Origin: Actinomycetota bacterium
Lineage (GTDB): Bacteria; Actinomycetota; Actinomycetes; S36-B12; FW305-bin1
DNA: 64,000 bases
Reading direction: 5' to 3'
Assembly: GCA_004297305.1 (NCBI GenBank)
Contig: SCTR01000011.1
Location: 62,001-126,000 of the forward strand
Below the pieces are notes generated by a model. The model saw only the letters and a program-made list of their open reading frames with translations, did not search any database and was not told the DNA's origin. Position 1 is the stretch's first letter. Every line of letters begins with the position of its first letter. Position numbers and translations under genes: made by a program. Positions 49,751 through 58,284 of this stretch are shown here, piece by piece.

Positions 49751-52228
49751 ATGGGTACGCAACTGCCGTCAGTGACCGACCCGGTGTGCGGGATGCAGGT
49801 CGACCCGGCCACCGCGCGCGAGCACGTGACGTACGACGGGCATACGACGTACTTCTGCTCGGCCTCGTGCCGGGCCACGTTCGAGGCCGACCCCAGCCGC
49901 CACGTGGCCGCGCCGGCCGACGGCCACACCGATCACGCCCATGCCGGGCACGACCATGCCGGGCACGACCATGCCGGGCACGACCATGCCGGGCACGACC
50001 ATGCCGGGCACGACCATGCCGGGCACGACCATTCGGGCCACGGCTCGCCTGCCACCGTCGGGAGGGCCGAGGGTCCGGTCGCGGAGTGGACGTGCCCGAT
50101 GCACCCGCAGATCCGCCGCCCCGGCCCGGGTCCGTGCCCCATCTGCGGCATGGCGCTCGAACCGGTGATGGCGACCGTCGACGACGGACCGAGCCCGGAG
50201 CTGCGCGACATGACCCGCCGCTTCTGGGTCGCCGTAGCGCTGTCCCTCCCGGTGGTACTGCTGGAGATGGGCGGGCACTTCTTCCCCGCCATCCGCGGAG
50301 CGGTCGGCGGGGAACAGGCCGCCATCTATTGGCAGTTCGCGCTCGCGACGCCGGTCGTGCTGTGGGCGGGCTGGCCGTTCTTCGTTCGCGGCGTCCAGTC
50401 GGTCGGCAACAAGAGCCTCAACATGTTCACCCTGATCGCGATGGGCACCGGCGTCGCCTGGGCGTTCTCGGTCGTGGCGACGTTCCTGCCTGGGGTGTTT
50501 CCGGATTCGTTCCGCGGCATGGACGGCACCGTCGACGTGTACTACGAGGCGGCCGCGGTCATCACCACCCTGGTGCTCCTCGGTCAGGTCCTCGAACTGC
50601 GGGCCCGGGAGCAGACCTCGGGTGCCATCAAGGCCCTGCTCGATCTCACCCCGGCCACTGCGCACCGCCTCATCGACGGCCCGGACGGTCACGCCACCGA
50701 GGAGGACGTCGCACTCGACGACCTCGCCGTCGGCGACCGGCTCCGGGTCCGGCCCGGCGAGAAGGTCCCGGTCGACGCCGTCGTGACGGACGGTCGCTCC
50801 ACCGTCGACGAATCGATGGTGACCGGGGAGTCGATGCCGGTGACCAAGCGCGCCGGCGACACCGTGATCGGTGGAACCGTGAACCAGTCCGGTTCGCTGG
50901 TGGTTCGTGCCGACAAGGTCGGCCGCGACACCATGCTCGCGCGCATCGTCCAACTGGTGGCCGACGCGCAGCGCTCCCGCGCACCCATCCAACGCACGGT
51001 CGACCGGGTATCCGCGGTGTTCGTCCCCGCTGTCATCGGTGTCGCGGCGTTGGCGTTCGTCAGCTGGGCGCTCTTCGGCCCCGACCCGAAGCTGGCGAAC
51101 GCCCTGGTCGTTGCGGTCGCCGTCCTCATCATCGCCTGCCCGTGTGCGCTGGGCCTCGCCACGCCCATGTCGATCATGGTCGGCGTCGGTCGTGGCGCCG
51201 GGCTCGGCGTCCTCATCAAGGACGCCGAAGCGCTGGAGCTGATGGAGAAGGTCGACACCGTCGTGGTCGACAAGACCGGCACCCTGACCGAGGGGAAGCC
51301 GACGGTCACCGACGTCGTCCTCGCGGACGCCTCCAGGTCCGCCGGACACGACCGGGCGGCAGTTCTGCGGTTCGCCGGGGCTGTGGAACAGGCGTCCGAG
51401 CACCCGCTGGCGCGGGCGATCGTCGCCGCCGCTCGGCCCGAGGGCAGCAACGCCCGGCTGCCCGGCGTGGCCGACTTCGACGCCCCGGCCGGCCGGGGCG
51501 TCGTCGGTGCGGTCGAGGGCCACCTGGTGCGCGTCGGGACCGCCGCGTTCCTGCGAGACGAGGGCCTCGACCCGGCGTCGCTCGACGCGGCCGCCGAACA
51601 CCTGCGCGGGCAGGGCGCGACCGCGGTGTTCGTCGCCGTCGACGATGTCGTGGCTGCCGTGATCGCGGTCGCGGACGCGGTGAAGGACACGACCCCGCAG
51701 GCATTGCGCCGGCTGCGCGACGAGGGCATCGACGTGGTCATGCTGACCGGCGACAACGCCACGACTGCCCAGGCGGTCGCGGCCAGGCTCGGCATCCAGC
51801 ACGTCGAGGCCGAGGTGATGCCGGACCGCAAGAGCGAACTCGTCGCGCAGCTACGCGCCCAGGGCAAGGTGGTCGCGTTCGCCGGCGACGGCGTCAACGA
51901 CTCCCCGGCGCTGGCAGCTGCGGACGTCGGCCTGGCGATGTCGTCGGGCACCGATGTGGCCATCGAGTCCGCCGGTGTCACGCTGCTGCGCGGCGACCTG
52001 AACGGCATCGCGCACGCCCGCTCGCTGTCCAGAGCGACGATGCGCAACATCCGGAGCAACCTGGCATTCGCCTTCGGCTACAACATGATCGGCATTCCGG
52101 TCGCCGCAGGGGTGCTCTACCCGCTGTTCGGCGTTCTCCTGTCACCGATCATCGCTGCGGCGGCGATGGCCCTCTCGTCCGTCTCGGTGATCGGCAACGC
52201 GCTGCGGCTTCGCAGCCAGCGGCTCTGA
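49751..52228 (+). CDS. copper-translocating P1B-type ATPase with YHS, His-rich and heavy-metal-binding domains
   Basis: An 825-residue metal pump. Order: YHS domain (~7-50, '[10 protein letters not shown]', 'YFCSASC'); His-rich GHDHA repeat (64-98); heavy-metal-binding '[21 protein letters not shown]' (in part, ~113-135); then the P-type ATPase core. Key residues: CPC at 463-465, the phosphorylation DKTGT with Asp507, His551-Pro552 and GDGVND at 712-717. 'GYNMIGIP' and '[15 protein letters not shown]' match copper pumps. It exports copper from the cytoplasm. The CsoR-like operator directly upstream fits. The last 87 bp overlap the convergent glutaminase gene. Confidence 0.93.
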   Translation: MGTQLPSVTDPVCGMQVDPATAREHVTYDGHTTYFCSASCRATFEADPSRHVAAPADGHTDHAHAGHDHAGHDHAGHDHAGHDHAGHDHAGHDHSGHGSPATVGRAEGPVAEWTCPMHPQIRRPGPGPCPICGMALEPVMATVDDGPSPELRDMTRRFWVAVALSLPVVLLEMGGHFFPAIRGAVGGEQAAIYWQFALATPVVLWAGWPFFVRGVQSVGNKSLNMFTLIAMGTGVAWAFSVVATFLPGVFPDSFRGMDGTVDVYYEAAAVITTLVLLGQVLELRAREQTSGAIKALLDLTPATAHRLIDGPDGHATEEDVALDDLAVGDRLRVRPGEKVPVDAVVTDGRSTVDESMVTGESMPVTKRAGDTVIGGTVNQSGSLVVRADKVGRDTMLARIVQLVADAQRSRAPIQRTVDRVSAVFVPAVIGVAALAFVSWALFGPDPKLANALVVAVAVLIIACPCALGLATPMSIMVGVGRGAGLGVLIKDAEALELMEKVDTVVVDKTGTLTEGKPTVTDVVLADASRSAGHDRAAVLRFAGAVEQASEHPLARAIVAAARPEGSNARLPGVADFDAPAGRGVVGAVEGHLVRVGTAAFLRDEGLDPASLDAAAEHLRGQGATAVFVAVDDVVAAVIAVADAVKDTTPQALRRLRDEGIDVVMLTGDNATTAQAVAARLGIQHVEAEVMPDRKSELVAQLRAQGKVVAFAGDGVNDSPALAAADVGLAMSSGTDVAIESAGVTLLRGDLNGIAHARSLSRATMRNIRSNLAFAFGYNMIGIPVAAGVLYPLFGVLLSPIIAAAAMALSSVSVIGNALRLRSQRL
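49940..50039. repeat. 15-bp coding minisatellite (His-rich)
   Basis: CATGCCGGGCACGAC is repeated six times without a single mismatch from 49940 to 50029, followed by a degenerate seventh unit. It encodes HAGHD units of the copper ATPase. Identical codons throughout point to recent expansion or active slippage. Confidence 0.93.
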
Positions 52229-53566
52229 TCCGCGCAGTGTCGCGCCGGCTGAGATGGCTTCTGCCAGTGACGGAGTCTCGCGAACGCCCGACCCCAGCAG
52301 TCCCCGGCCGCGGTCGTCGGCGACCACGACCTGGATGTCCTCGCTGCGCAGGCCGGACAGCACCACGCCCAGCGCCGCCTTCGCGACCGGATGCAGCCGG
52401 GTGACCGCGCTGAGGTCCAGTGCGAGCGCGCGGACGCCGGGCCGGTCGGGACCGCCGACTGCGGCGAGCACGCCCAGCGCGGCCTCGATCGCGGCGAAGT
52501 CGAGGTCGCCCTGCAGCCCGATGACGGCGACGGAGCCGCCTGCGGCCATGGCGTCATGCGTGACCACCGGTGCCGTCAGCCCGGGATGGCGCATGAGGTC
52601 CAGGCCCAACTGTGACGAGAGCCGCTGCACCGCAAGCACGGCGCGGACACTGTTGCCCTGGGCGTCCAGTCGCGGACTGTAGGCGCCGACGCCGAACTGC
52701 GCCGGGCTGGCCGCGAGCAACCCGCCGGCCACCCCGCTCTTGGCGGGCAGTCCGGCGCGCAGCAGCCACTCACCGGCGTAGGTGTACATCCCGCACGTCG
52801 CCATCACCGTCAGGACGTGGCCCGCGCTCTCCTCGTCGACGGCGCGGACCCCGGTGACCGGGTTGACGCCACCGTTGGCGAGCGTCGCCGCCATCACCGC
52901 GAGATCGACCGTGGTCACCAGCAGGGAGCACTGCGCGACATAGCAGTCCAGCGTCTCGGTGACATCGGCGGTCAGCGCGCCCGCGTTGTGCATGAGATAG
53001 GCCAGCGCACGGTTGCGGTCCCCGGTGGCCAATTCGGACTCGTACGTCGACTCATGACGTACCAGCTCACGACCGGCGAAGGCCGACAGCGCCGCTCTGA
53101 TGCGTTCGTGCCGTTGCGACGTCGTCTCGGCAGCCACCAGGGAGGTCGTCAGGATCGCCCCGGCGTTCACCATCGGATTGAGCGGCCGGCCGGTCCCCGG
53201 TTCCAGCCGTACGTCGTTGAAGGCCTCGCCGGTCGGCTCCACTCCGACCCGAGCCAGGACCTGTTCCAAACCGAGATCCTGCAGCGCCAGGGCATACACG
53301 AACGGTTTGGAGACCGACTGGATCGTGAAGGGCACCAAGGCATCGCCCGCGTGGTAGACCGCGCCGGTCACGCTGGCCAAGGCGATACCGAAGTGGGCCG
53401 GGTCGGCCCGGGCGAGCTCGGGAATGTAGCCGGCGACCTCACCGCGGTCCTCGCCGCGGACCGCGGCGTGCAGGCGATGCAAGGCGCGGGTCACCGGCCG
53501 GCGCCAGGAGATCTCGGTGCCGTCCTCGCCGATCACAGCGGCGGGATCGAACCCGTGGTCGGTCAC
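52142..53566 (-). CDS. glsA: glutaminase A with C-terminal STAS domain
   Basis: A 474-residue fusion. The glutaminase domain (~25-320) has the Ser-x-x-Lys motif in '[10 protein letters not shown]' (Ser84, Lys87), 'NPMVNAGAI', 'LAYLMHNAG' and 'GIPAKSGV'-like '[11 protein letters not shown]'. It hydrolyses glutamine to glutamate and ammonia. A STAS domain (~345-445, '[19 protein letters not shown]' and '[19 protein letters not shown]' in parts) follows, as in some actinobacterial glutaminases. The last ~29 codons, a basic tail ([17 protein letters not shown]), lie wholly inside the end of the convergent copper ATPase gene. Confidence 0.92.
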   Translation of the reverse strand: MTDHGFDPAAVIGEDGTEISWRRPVTRALHRLHAAVRGEDRGEVAGYIPELARADPAHFGIALASVTGAVYHAGDALVPFTIQSVSKPFVYALALQDLGLEQVLARVGVEPTGEAFNDVRLEPGTGRPLNPMVNAGAILTTSLVAAETTSQRHERIRAALSAFAGRELVRHESTYESELATGDRNRALAYLMHNAGALTADVTETLDCYVAQCSLLVTTVDLAVMAATLANGGVNPVTGVRAVDEESAGHVLTVMATCGMYTYAGEWLLRAGLPAKSGVAGGLLAASPAQFGVGAYSPRLDAQGNSVRAVLAVQRLSSQLGLDLMRHPGLTAPVVTHDAMAAGGSVAVIGLQGDLDFAAIEAALGVLAAVGGPDRPGVRALALDLSAVTRLHPVAKAALGVVLSGLRSEDIQVVVADDRGRGLLGSGVRETPSLAEAISAGATLRGSEPLAAKPQRVADHRDGREGHRRRSDDR

Positions 53567-53630
53567 GTCGCGACCCTAGCCACCCCGACCGGTGGTGGAT
53601 CACCCCGAAGCCGCGGGCTAGTTTCCGCCC

Positions 53631-54689
53631 ATGCGCCTGTTCGCCTGCGACACCTGCCGCTCGGTCGCCTTCTTCGACGATCTCGGCTGCGGTAGCTGTG
53701 GCACGCCGCTCGGCTACCTCCCGTCGGCCCGAGGCCTCGTCGGCCTCACCGGTGATCGGCTGCGGGCGGCCGTGGGCGGGACGGCGTACTTCAGCTGCGC
53801 CAACCGATCGTGGGGGTGCAACTGGCTGGTGCCGGAGGACGCCGGTTCCGGGCAGTGCGAGGCGTGCCGGCTGACCCGGCGCCGGCCCGACCGCGACGAC
53901 ACCGTCGGCTGGGAGCAACTGGCCCGGACCTGGCAGGCCACGCGTCGGCTGCTGTTCCAGCTGCACGACATCGGGCTTCCGGTCGTCTCCCACCTCGACC
54001 GGCCGGACGGCGGACTGGCGTTCGACCTGGTCGCCTCGACGAGCGGCGCGCAAGTGATGATCGGCCACGCCAACGGCGTCATCACGATCGATATCTCCGA
54101 GACCAGCGACCCCCACCGGGAGGCCCTGCGCGCCAGCCTGCAGGAGGCATACCGCACGATGCTCGGCCACTTCCGACACGAGATCGGCCACTACTACTGG
54201 CAGGTCCTGGTGTGGGACACCGGCCGCGTCGAGGGCTTCCGGGAACTGTTCGGCGACGAGCGCGCCGACTACGGCCAGGCACTCGACGTCCACTACCGCT
54301 TCGGCGCCCCCGACGGCTGGCAGGACAGCTACTTCTCCCACTACGCCACCAGCCACCCGTGGGAGGACTTCGCCGAGACGTTCGCGCACTACCTCCACAT
54401 CCACGACACCCTGCAGACGGCCGCGTCGTTCGGGCTCGGTACGGCGTTGCCGCCCGGTCCCTGGTCGGACGACGAACGAGTACGGCTGACGAGCACACCG
54501 CAGGACACGATGACGCGGCTGTCAGCGGCGCAACTGCTGGCCGTCGGGCGTCCGTTGTCCCTGGCGGTCAACCACATCAGCCGGTCCATGGGGCAAAACG
54601 AGCTCTACCCCTTCCGGGTCACGCCGGCCATCCTGGCCAAACTCGAGTACGTGCGTGACCTGGTGTTGACCGCCGCCGGCGAGCGCTGA
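53631..54689 (+). CDS. zinc-ribbon, putative zinc-binding metallopeptidase (PF15887 type)
   Basis: A 352-residue protein. An N-terminal zinc ribbon has CDTC and CGSC (6-24), with further Cys pairs at ~56-79 (SCANRSWGC, CEAC). The peptidase centre is HEIGH at 183-187 in 'FRHEIGHYYW', with the probable third ligand in 'WEDFAETFAHYLHIHDT' (244-260). This matches actinobacterial 'putative zinc-binding metallo-peptidase' proteins, whose substrates are unknown. No signal peptide is present, so it is probably cytoplasmic. The start is 64 bp from the divergent glutaminase gene. Confidence 0.88.
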   Translation: MRLFACDTCRSVAFFDDLGCGSCGTPLGYLPSARGLVGLTGDRLRAAVGGTAYFSCANRSWGCNWLVPEDAGSGQCEACRLTRRRPDRDDTVGWEQLARTWQATRRLLFQLHDIGLPVVSHLDRPDGGLAFDLVASTSGAQVMIGHANGVITIDISETSDPHREALRASLQEAYRTMLGHFRHEIGHYYWQVLVWDTGRVEGFRELFGDERADYGQALDVHYRFGAPDGWQDSYFSHYATSHPWEDFAETFAHYLHIHDTLQTAASFGLGTALPPGPWSDDERVRLTSTPQDTMTRLSAAQLLAVGRPLSLAVNHISRSMGQNELYPFRVTPAILAKLEYVRDLVLTAAGER

Positions 54690-54883
54690 CCGCCCGTCGC
54701 GTCCGCGGCTCTGCCCCAACAAACGCGCAGTGCCACGACAACGCGGCGGTGCCACCACGACGGCCCGAGCCGGGTTGCCAAACCCGGCAGCGGCACGGCG
54801 GCGGCGCGTCGGGCAACGCGTCGTACGACCGCCCGGTGCCTGCAAGGATGCGACACGACCACACGACCCGGACGGGGTGCCCT

Positions 54884-56263
54884 ATGTCGGACGGAACGGC
54901 TGCCGCGGCCCCGCCTGCAGCAGTCCCGGACACCGCGAGCCTGTTGCGCTCGCGTGCCTACCTGCAGGCACTCGTGCTGGCCGCCATCGTCGGAGTGCCG
55001 ATATCCGCGCTGTCCTATGGTTTCCTGGCCCTGACGAGCCGGCTGCAGACCTGGATCTTCGACGAACTTCCCGTCGAGCTCGGATTCACCTCGCCGCCCC
55101 TCTGGTGGCCGTTGCTGCCGCTGCCGATCGCCGGCCTGCTGGTCGCGCTCACCATCACGCGGCTGCCCGGCAACGCCGGGCATTCACCGGCGGAGGGCTT
55201 CAAGACGGGCGGACCGCCGCTACCGGCTGAACTGCCCGGGATCATCCTCGCCGCGCTCGCCACCCTGGCCCTCGGCGTCGTGCTCGGCCCCGAGGCGCCG
55301 CTGATCGCGATCGGCGGCGGGCTGGGCTACCTCGCAGTCCGGCTGGCCAAGCGGGACGCCCCACCGATGGCCGCCACCGTGATCGCCACCGCGGGCAGTT
55401 TCGCCGCCGTGAGCACACTGCTCGGCTCGCCGCTGCTGGGCGCCTTCCTGCTGATGGAGGTCGCCGGCATCGCTGGACCGATGCTGGGACTGGTGCTGTT
55501 GCCCGGGCTGCTGGCCGCGGGCATCGGGACCCTCATCTTCGTCGGGCTCGACGCCTGGACCGGACTGGGCACCTACTCCCTGGCGCTGCCCGACGTACCG
55601 GACTTCACCACCCCGACGGTCGCGATGTTCTGCTGGGCGCTCGTGCTGGGGCTCGCGTGTTCCCTTCTCGGGTGGACGATCCGCGCCATCGGGCTGGCGT
55701 TGCGCCCGGTGGTGCATCGTTCGCGGCTCATCGTCACGACACTGCTCGGCCTGCTGATCGGCGGGCTGGCGGTGGTGTTCGCCAGCATCACCGACCGCGA
55801 TCCCAGTGAGGTGTTGTTCTCCGGCCAGGACGCGCTGCCGGGCCTGGTGGGGCAGGCGGCGACCTGGTCGACCGCCTCGCTGGTCGTCCTCATCGTCTGC
55901 AAGAGCCTGGCGTACGGCCTGTCGCTCAGCGCCTTCCGCGGCGGCCCGGTGTTCCCGGCGATGTTCATCGGAGCAGCGCTGGGAATCGCGGTGGGGTCAT
56001 TGCCCGGGCTGGGTCTGGTGCCGGGACTGGCAATCGGGATCGGCGCGATGTCGACTGCGATGCTGCGGTTGCCGCTGACCTCCACCCTGCTGGCGACACT
56101 GCTTCTGGCCGACGACGGCCTCGCGGTCACGCCGCTGGTCATCGTGGCGGTGGTCGTGACGTACGTCGTGACCGCCCGGCTGCCGGAGCCCGACCAGGTC
56201 GTGCTGCCTCGCCGGCTACGGCCGGCGAGGCCCAGCACCGCCTCAGCTGGGGTGGCCGGCTAA
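54884..56263 (+). CDS. ClC-like chloride channel/transporter
   Basis: A 459-residue membrane protein with ten or more helices. 'VLGPEAPLIAIGGGLGYL' corresponds to the GREGP gating region with its Glu kept, and 'FRGGPVFPAMFIGAALG' to the GxFxP motif. The usual first motif GSGIP is replaced ('GNAGHSPAEGFKTGG'), so ion selectivity may differ from model ClC proteins. The ATG at 54884 is taken; another in-frame ATG at 54848 lies earlier. It is probably a chloride/proton antiporter or fluoride-type ClC. The 194-bp gap upstream shows no gene. Its stop overlaps the convergent gene by 4 bp. Confidence 0.82.
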   Translation: MSDGTAAAAPPAAVPDTASLLRSRAYLQALVLAAIVGVPISALSYGFLALTSRLQTWIFDELPVELGFTSPPLWWPLLPLPIAGLLVALTITRLPGNAGHSPAEGFKTGGPPLPAELPGIILAALATLALGVVLGPEAPLIAIGGGLGYLAVRLAKRDAPPMAATVIATAGSFAAVSTLLGSPLLGAFLLMEVAGIAGPMLGLVLLPGLLAAGIGTLIFVGLDAWTGLGTYSLALPDVPDFTTPTVAMFCWALVLGLACSLLGWTIRAIGLALRPVVHRSRLIVTTLLGLLIGGLAVVFASITDRDPSEVLFSGQDALPGLVGQAATWSTASLVVLIVCKSLAYGLSLSAFRGGPVFPAMFIGAALGIAVGSLPGLGLVPGLAIGIGAMSTAMLRLPLTSTLLATLLLADDGLAVTPLVIVAVVVTYVVTARLPEPDQVVLPRRLRPARPSTASAGVAG

Positions 56264-56556
56264 CGATCCTCGACCTGGAGCAGATCCAGGTTGTGGAACA
56301 CCGGCGGTCCGTCGCACAGCGCCGCCATCCGCCCGGCGAACTCGGATGTCGCCGGGTCCGCGGAGTTCTTCATGGCTTCTTCGTACGAGCCGAACTCGAC
56401 GATGGTCAGATACGAGCCGGCGTTGTCCCGGTCAGCGCACAGCATGATGCGACTGGGACCCATCGCCGGGAACCGGTCACGCCATTCCTCATTGAGCGCG
56501 CGCACCTCGTCGATGCGCGACGTCTTCCACTCGATCACCTGCACGAAGCGGGTCAT
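56260..56556 (-). CDS. small dimeric alpha/beta-barrel-like protein
   Basis: A 98-residue protein. 'FVQVIEWKTSRIDEVRALNEEW' (in part), 'SYLTIVEFGSYEEAMKNS' and 'PVFHNLDLLQVED' give the strand-helix-strand pattern of antibiotic-biosynthesis-monooxygenase-like barrels. The ATG has GGGAGG four bases upstream. No catalytic residues are recognisable. It is a single-gene unit with a 266-bp gap beyond it. The gap holds no gene that I can see. Confidence 0.65.
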   Translation of the reverse strand: MTRFVQVIEWKTSRIDEVRALNEEWRDRFPAMGPSRIMLCADRDNAGSYLTIVEFGSYEEAMKNSADPATSEFAGRMAALCDGPPVFHNLDLLQVEDR

Positions 56557-56822
56557 GTGACCTCCCGATAGGACCAGCGGCGGCGCGATCAGCGTGGCCT
56601 GACGGGGCCGCCGGTGCAAGGGTCCCGGCGTGGCGATCGGCCGTGGTGCACTGCTGCGTCAAGGCCGGGCGGTGTCGGCAGGTGCGTCGGGCGGGGCGGG
56701 GTCGGTAGCGCGCAGTGGCTCGGACACAGCGTGGGTAGCTTGGGCGGCCCAGTAGCGTCCAACGGGCGAGCGCACGACGCGACACAACACGATGCGGGAC
56801 GCCGGACAGCAGGGAGTCAGGG

Positions 56823-57488
56823 ATGGCGGTGATCCGGTTCGAGGGGATACCGGCGGAGGCGTTCGAGTTCTACGACGACCTGGTCGCGGACAACACCCGC
56901 AGCTGGTGGCAGGCCCACAGGGCGACGTACGAGCGGGCCGTACGCGACCCGCTGACGGCCCTGCTCGCCGAGCTGGCCGCTGAATTCGGTGCGGCACAGG
57001 TCTTCCGGCCGTACCGGGACACCCGCTTCAGCAACGACAAGACCCCGCTGAAGGATCACCAGGGTGCGTTCGTCGGCGTGGAGGACGCGGTCGGCTACTA
57101 CGTCCAGGTTTCTCGGGCCGGCCTGCTGGTGGCCGGCGGCTGGTACTCACCGCAAGGCCAGCAGGTCGCCCGCTTCCGTGCGGCGATCGACAGCGGCCAC
57201 GCCGCGCACGTCCGTGCCCTGCTGGCTGCCCTCGACCGGCAGGGCTGGGAGCTCGACGGCCGCCCGCTGAAGACCCGGCCCCGAGGCGTATCACCGGATC
57301 ACCCCGATCTCGACCTGATGCGGATGCGGGCCCTCACCGCGACGCACCCGTTTCCGGTCGAACCCTGGATGGGGACCCGCAAGACGCTGCAGACGGTACG
57401 AACGCGCTGGCGCCAGGTGCGGCCACTGGTCGAATGGCTCGGCGATCAGGTCGGACCGGCCGCCGACCCGGCGGCCCCGCCGCTGTAA
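56823..57488 (+). CDS. DUF2461 family protein
   Basis: A 221-residue cytoplasmic protein. 'EFYDDLVADNTRSWWQAHRATYE' (in part), 'VFRPYRDTRFSNDKTPLKDHQGAF' (in part) and 'LKTRPRGVSPDHPDLDLMR' (in part) are the DUF2461 signature, and length is normal. The function is unknown. The ATG has an AGGGAG site seven bases upstream. It stands alone; the 266 bp before it is GC-rich without a gene. Confidence 0.92.
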   Translation: MAVIRFEGIPAEAFEFYDDLVADNTRSWWQAHRATYERAVRDPLTALLAELAAEFGAAQVFRPYRDTRFSNDKTPLKDHQGAFVGVEDAVGYYVQVSRAGLLVAGGWYSPQGQQVARFRAAIDSGHAAHVRALLAALDRQGWELDGRPLKTRPRGVSPDHPDLDLMRMRALTATHPFPVEPWMGTRKTLQTVRTRWRQVRPLVEWLGDQVGPAADPAAPPL

Positions 57489-57589
57489 GCCGTCCCGGCC
57501 GTCACAGGAGGCGGCCAATCCACCACCCGGCGGCCGCCGAAGCAGAGCCGGACAGTGCTTCGGTGACCAGCAGCAGTTTCAGCAGCCGC

Positions 57590-57625
57590 GACAGCCGGCC
57601 AACAGAAGACAGCCGGCCAACAGAA
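57590..57625. repeat. 18-bp perfect direct repeat upstream of the DM13 gene
   Basis: GACAGCCGGCCAACAGAA occurs twice without spacing at 57590-57607 and 57608-57625, 13 bp before the GTG start of the DM13 gene, so it sits in the likely leader or operator. Confidence 0.9.
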
Positions 57626-57638
57626 GGCGAGGTGCCCG

Positions 57639-58226
57639 GTGTCCCGTGCCACCCGCATCGGCCTCGGCGTCGCCGCCGCGACGGTCCTGACCGTCGTCGC
57701 GGTGGTCGCGCTGGCGGCGTTCCAACCCTGGAAACTGTTCGTCGACCAGGTCGTCGACGAAGCGGCCCCGGTCGTCTCGATACCCGCTGTCGTCACGCCG
57801 CCGGCGACGCCCGGGGCCGTCGCCACGTCACCGGCGACGCCGGGGACCACTACCGGCAGCAGCCCGTCACCGGGTTCGCCCACCGTGCTGGCGGCCGGAA
57901 CGTTGCTCAGCCATGAGCACCAGACGACAGGATCCGTCCGGCTGCTGAGCCTGCCGGACGGGCGCCGGGTCCTCCGGATCGAGAATCTGGACACCAGCAA
58001 CGGCCCCGATCTCAAGGTCTGGCTCTCCGACGCCCCGGTCATCGACTCGTCCGACGGCTGGCACGTGTTCGACGACGGGCGGTGGCTGGATCTCGGACCG
58101 TTGAAGGGCAATGTCGGGAACCAGAACTACGACGTCCCCGCCGGCGCCGATCTGACCGGACTGACCAGCGTCACGATCTGGTGCGACCGGTTCGACGTCT
58201 CTTTCGGCGCCGCCCGGTTGGCCTGA
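57639..58226 (+). CDS. DM13-domain membrane-anchored protein
   Basis: A 195-residue envelope protein. A signal-anchor helix (~7-28) is followed by a Pro/Thr/Ser linker with a short repeat (TPPATPG, SPATPG) at ~50-80 and a DM13 domain from ~86. The DM13 features are 'GTLLSHEHQTTGSVRLL', 'RVLRIENLDTSNGPDLKVWLSDA' (in part), 'VGNQNYDVP' and 'TIWCDRFDVSFGAARL'. The Cys in 'IWCDRF' is typical and is thought to take part in redox or haem-like chemistry. The GTG start lies directly behind an 18-bp direct repeat. The domain faces outward. Confidence 0.88.
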   Translation: MSRATRIGLGVAAATVLTVVAVVALAAFQPWKLFVDQVVDEAAPVVSIPAVVTPPATPGAVATSPATPGTTTGSSPSPGSPTVLAAGTLLSHEHQTTGSVRLLSLPDGRRVLRIENLDTSNGPDLKVWLSDAPVIDSSDGWHVFDDGRWLDLGPLKGNVGNQNYDVPAGADLTGLTSVTIWCDRFDVSFGAARLA

Positions 58227-58284
58227 GAACTCCGACTCGGTCACCCGGCGGCGAGGGTTTCGGCGTCTCGGGTATCGGCGAGGC

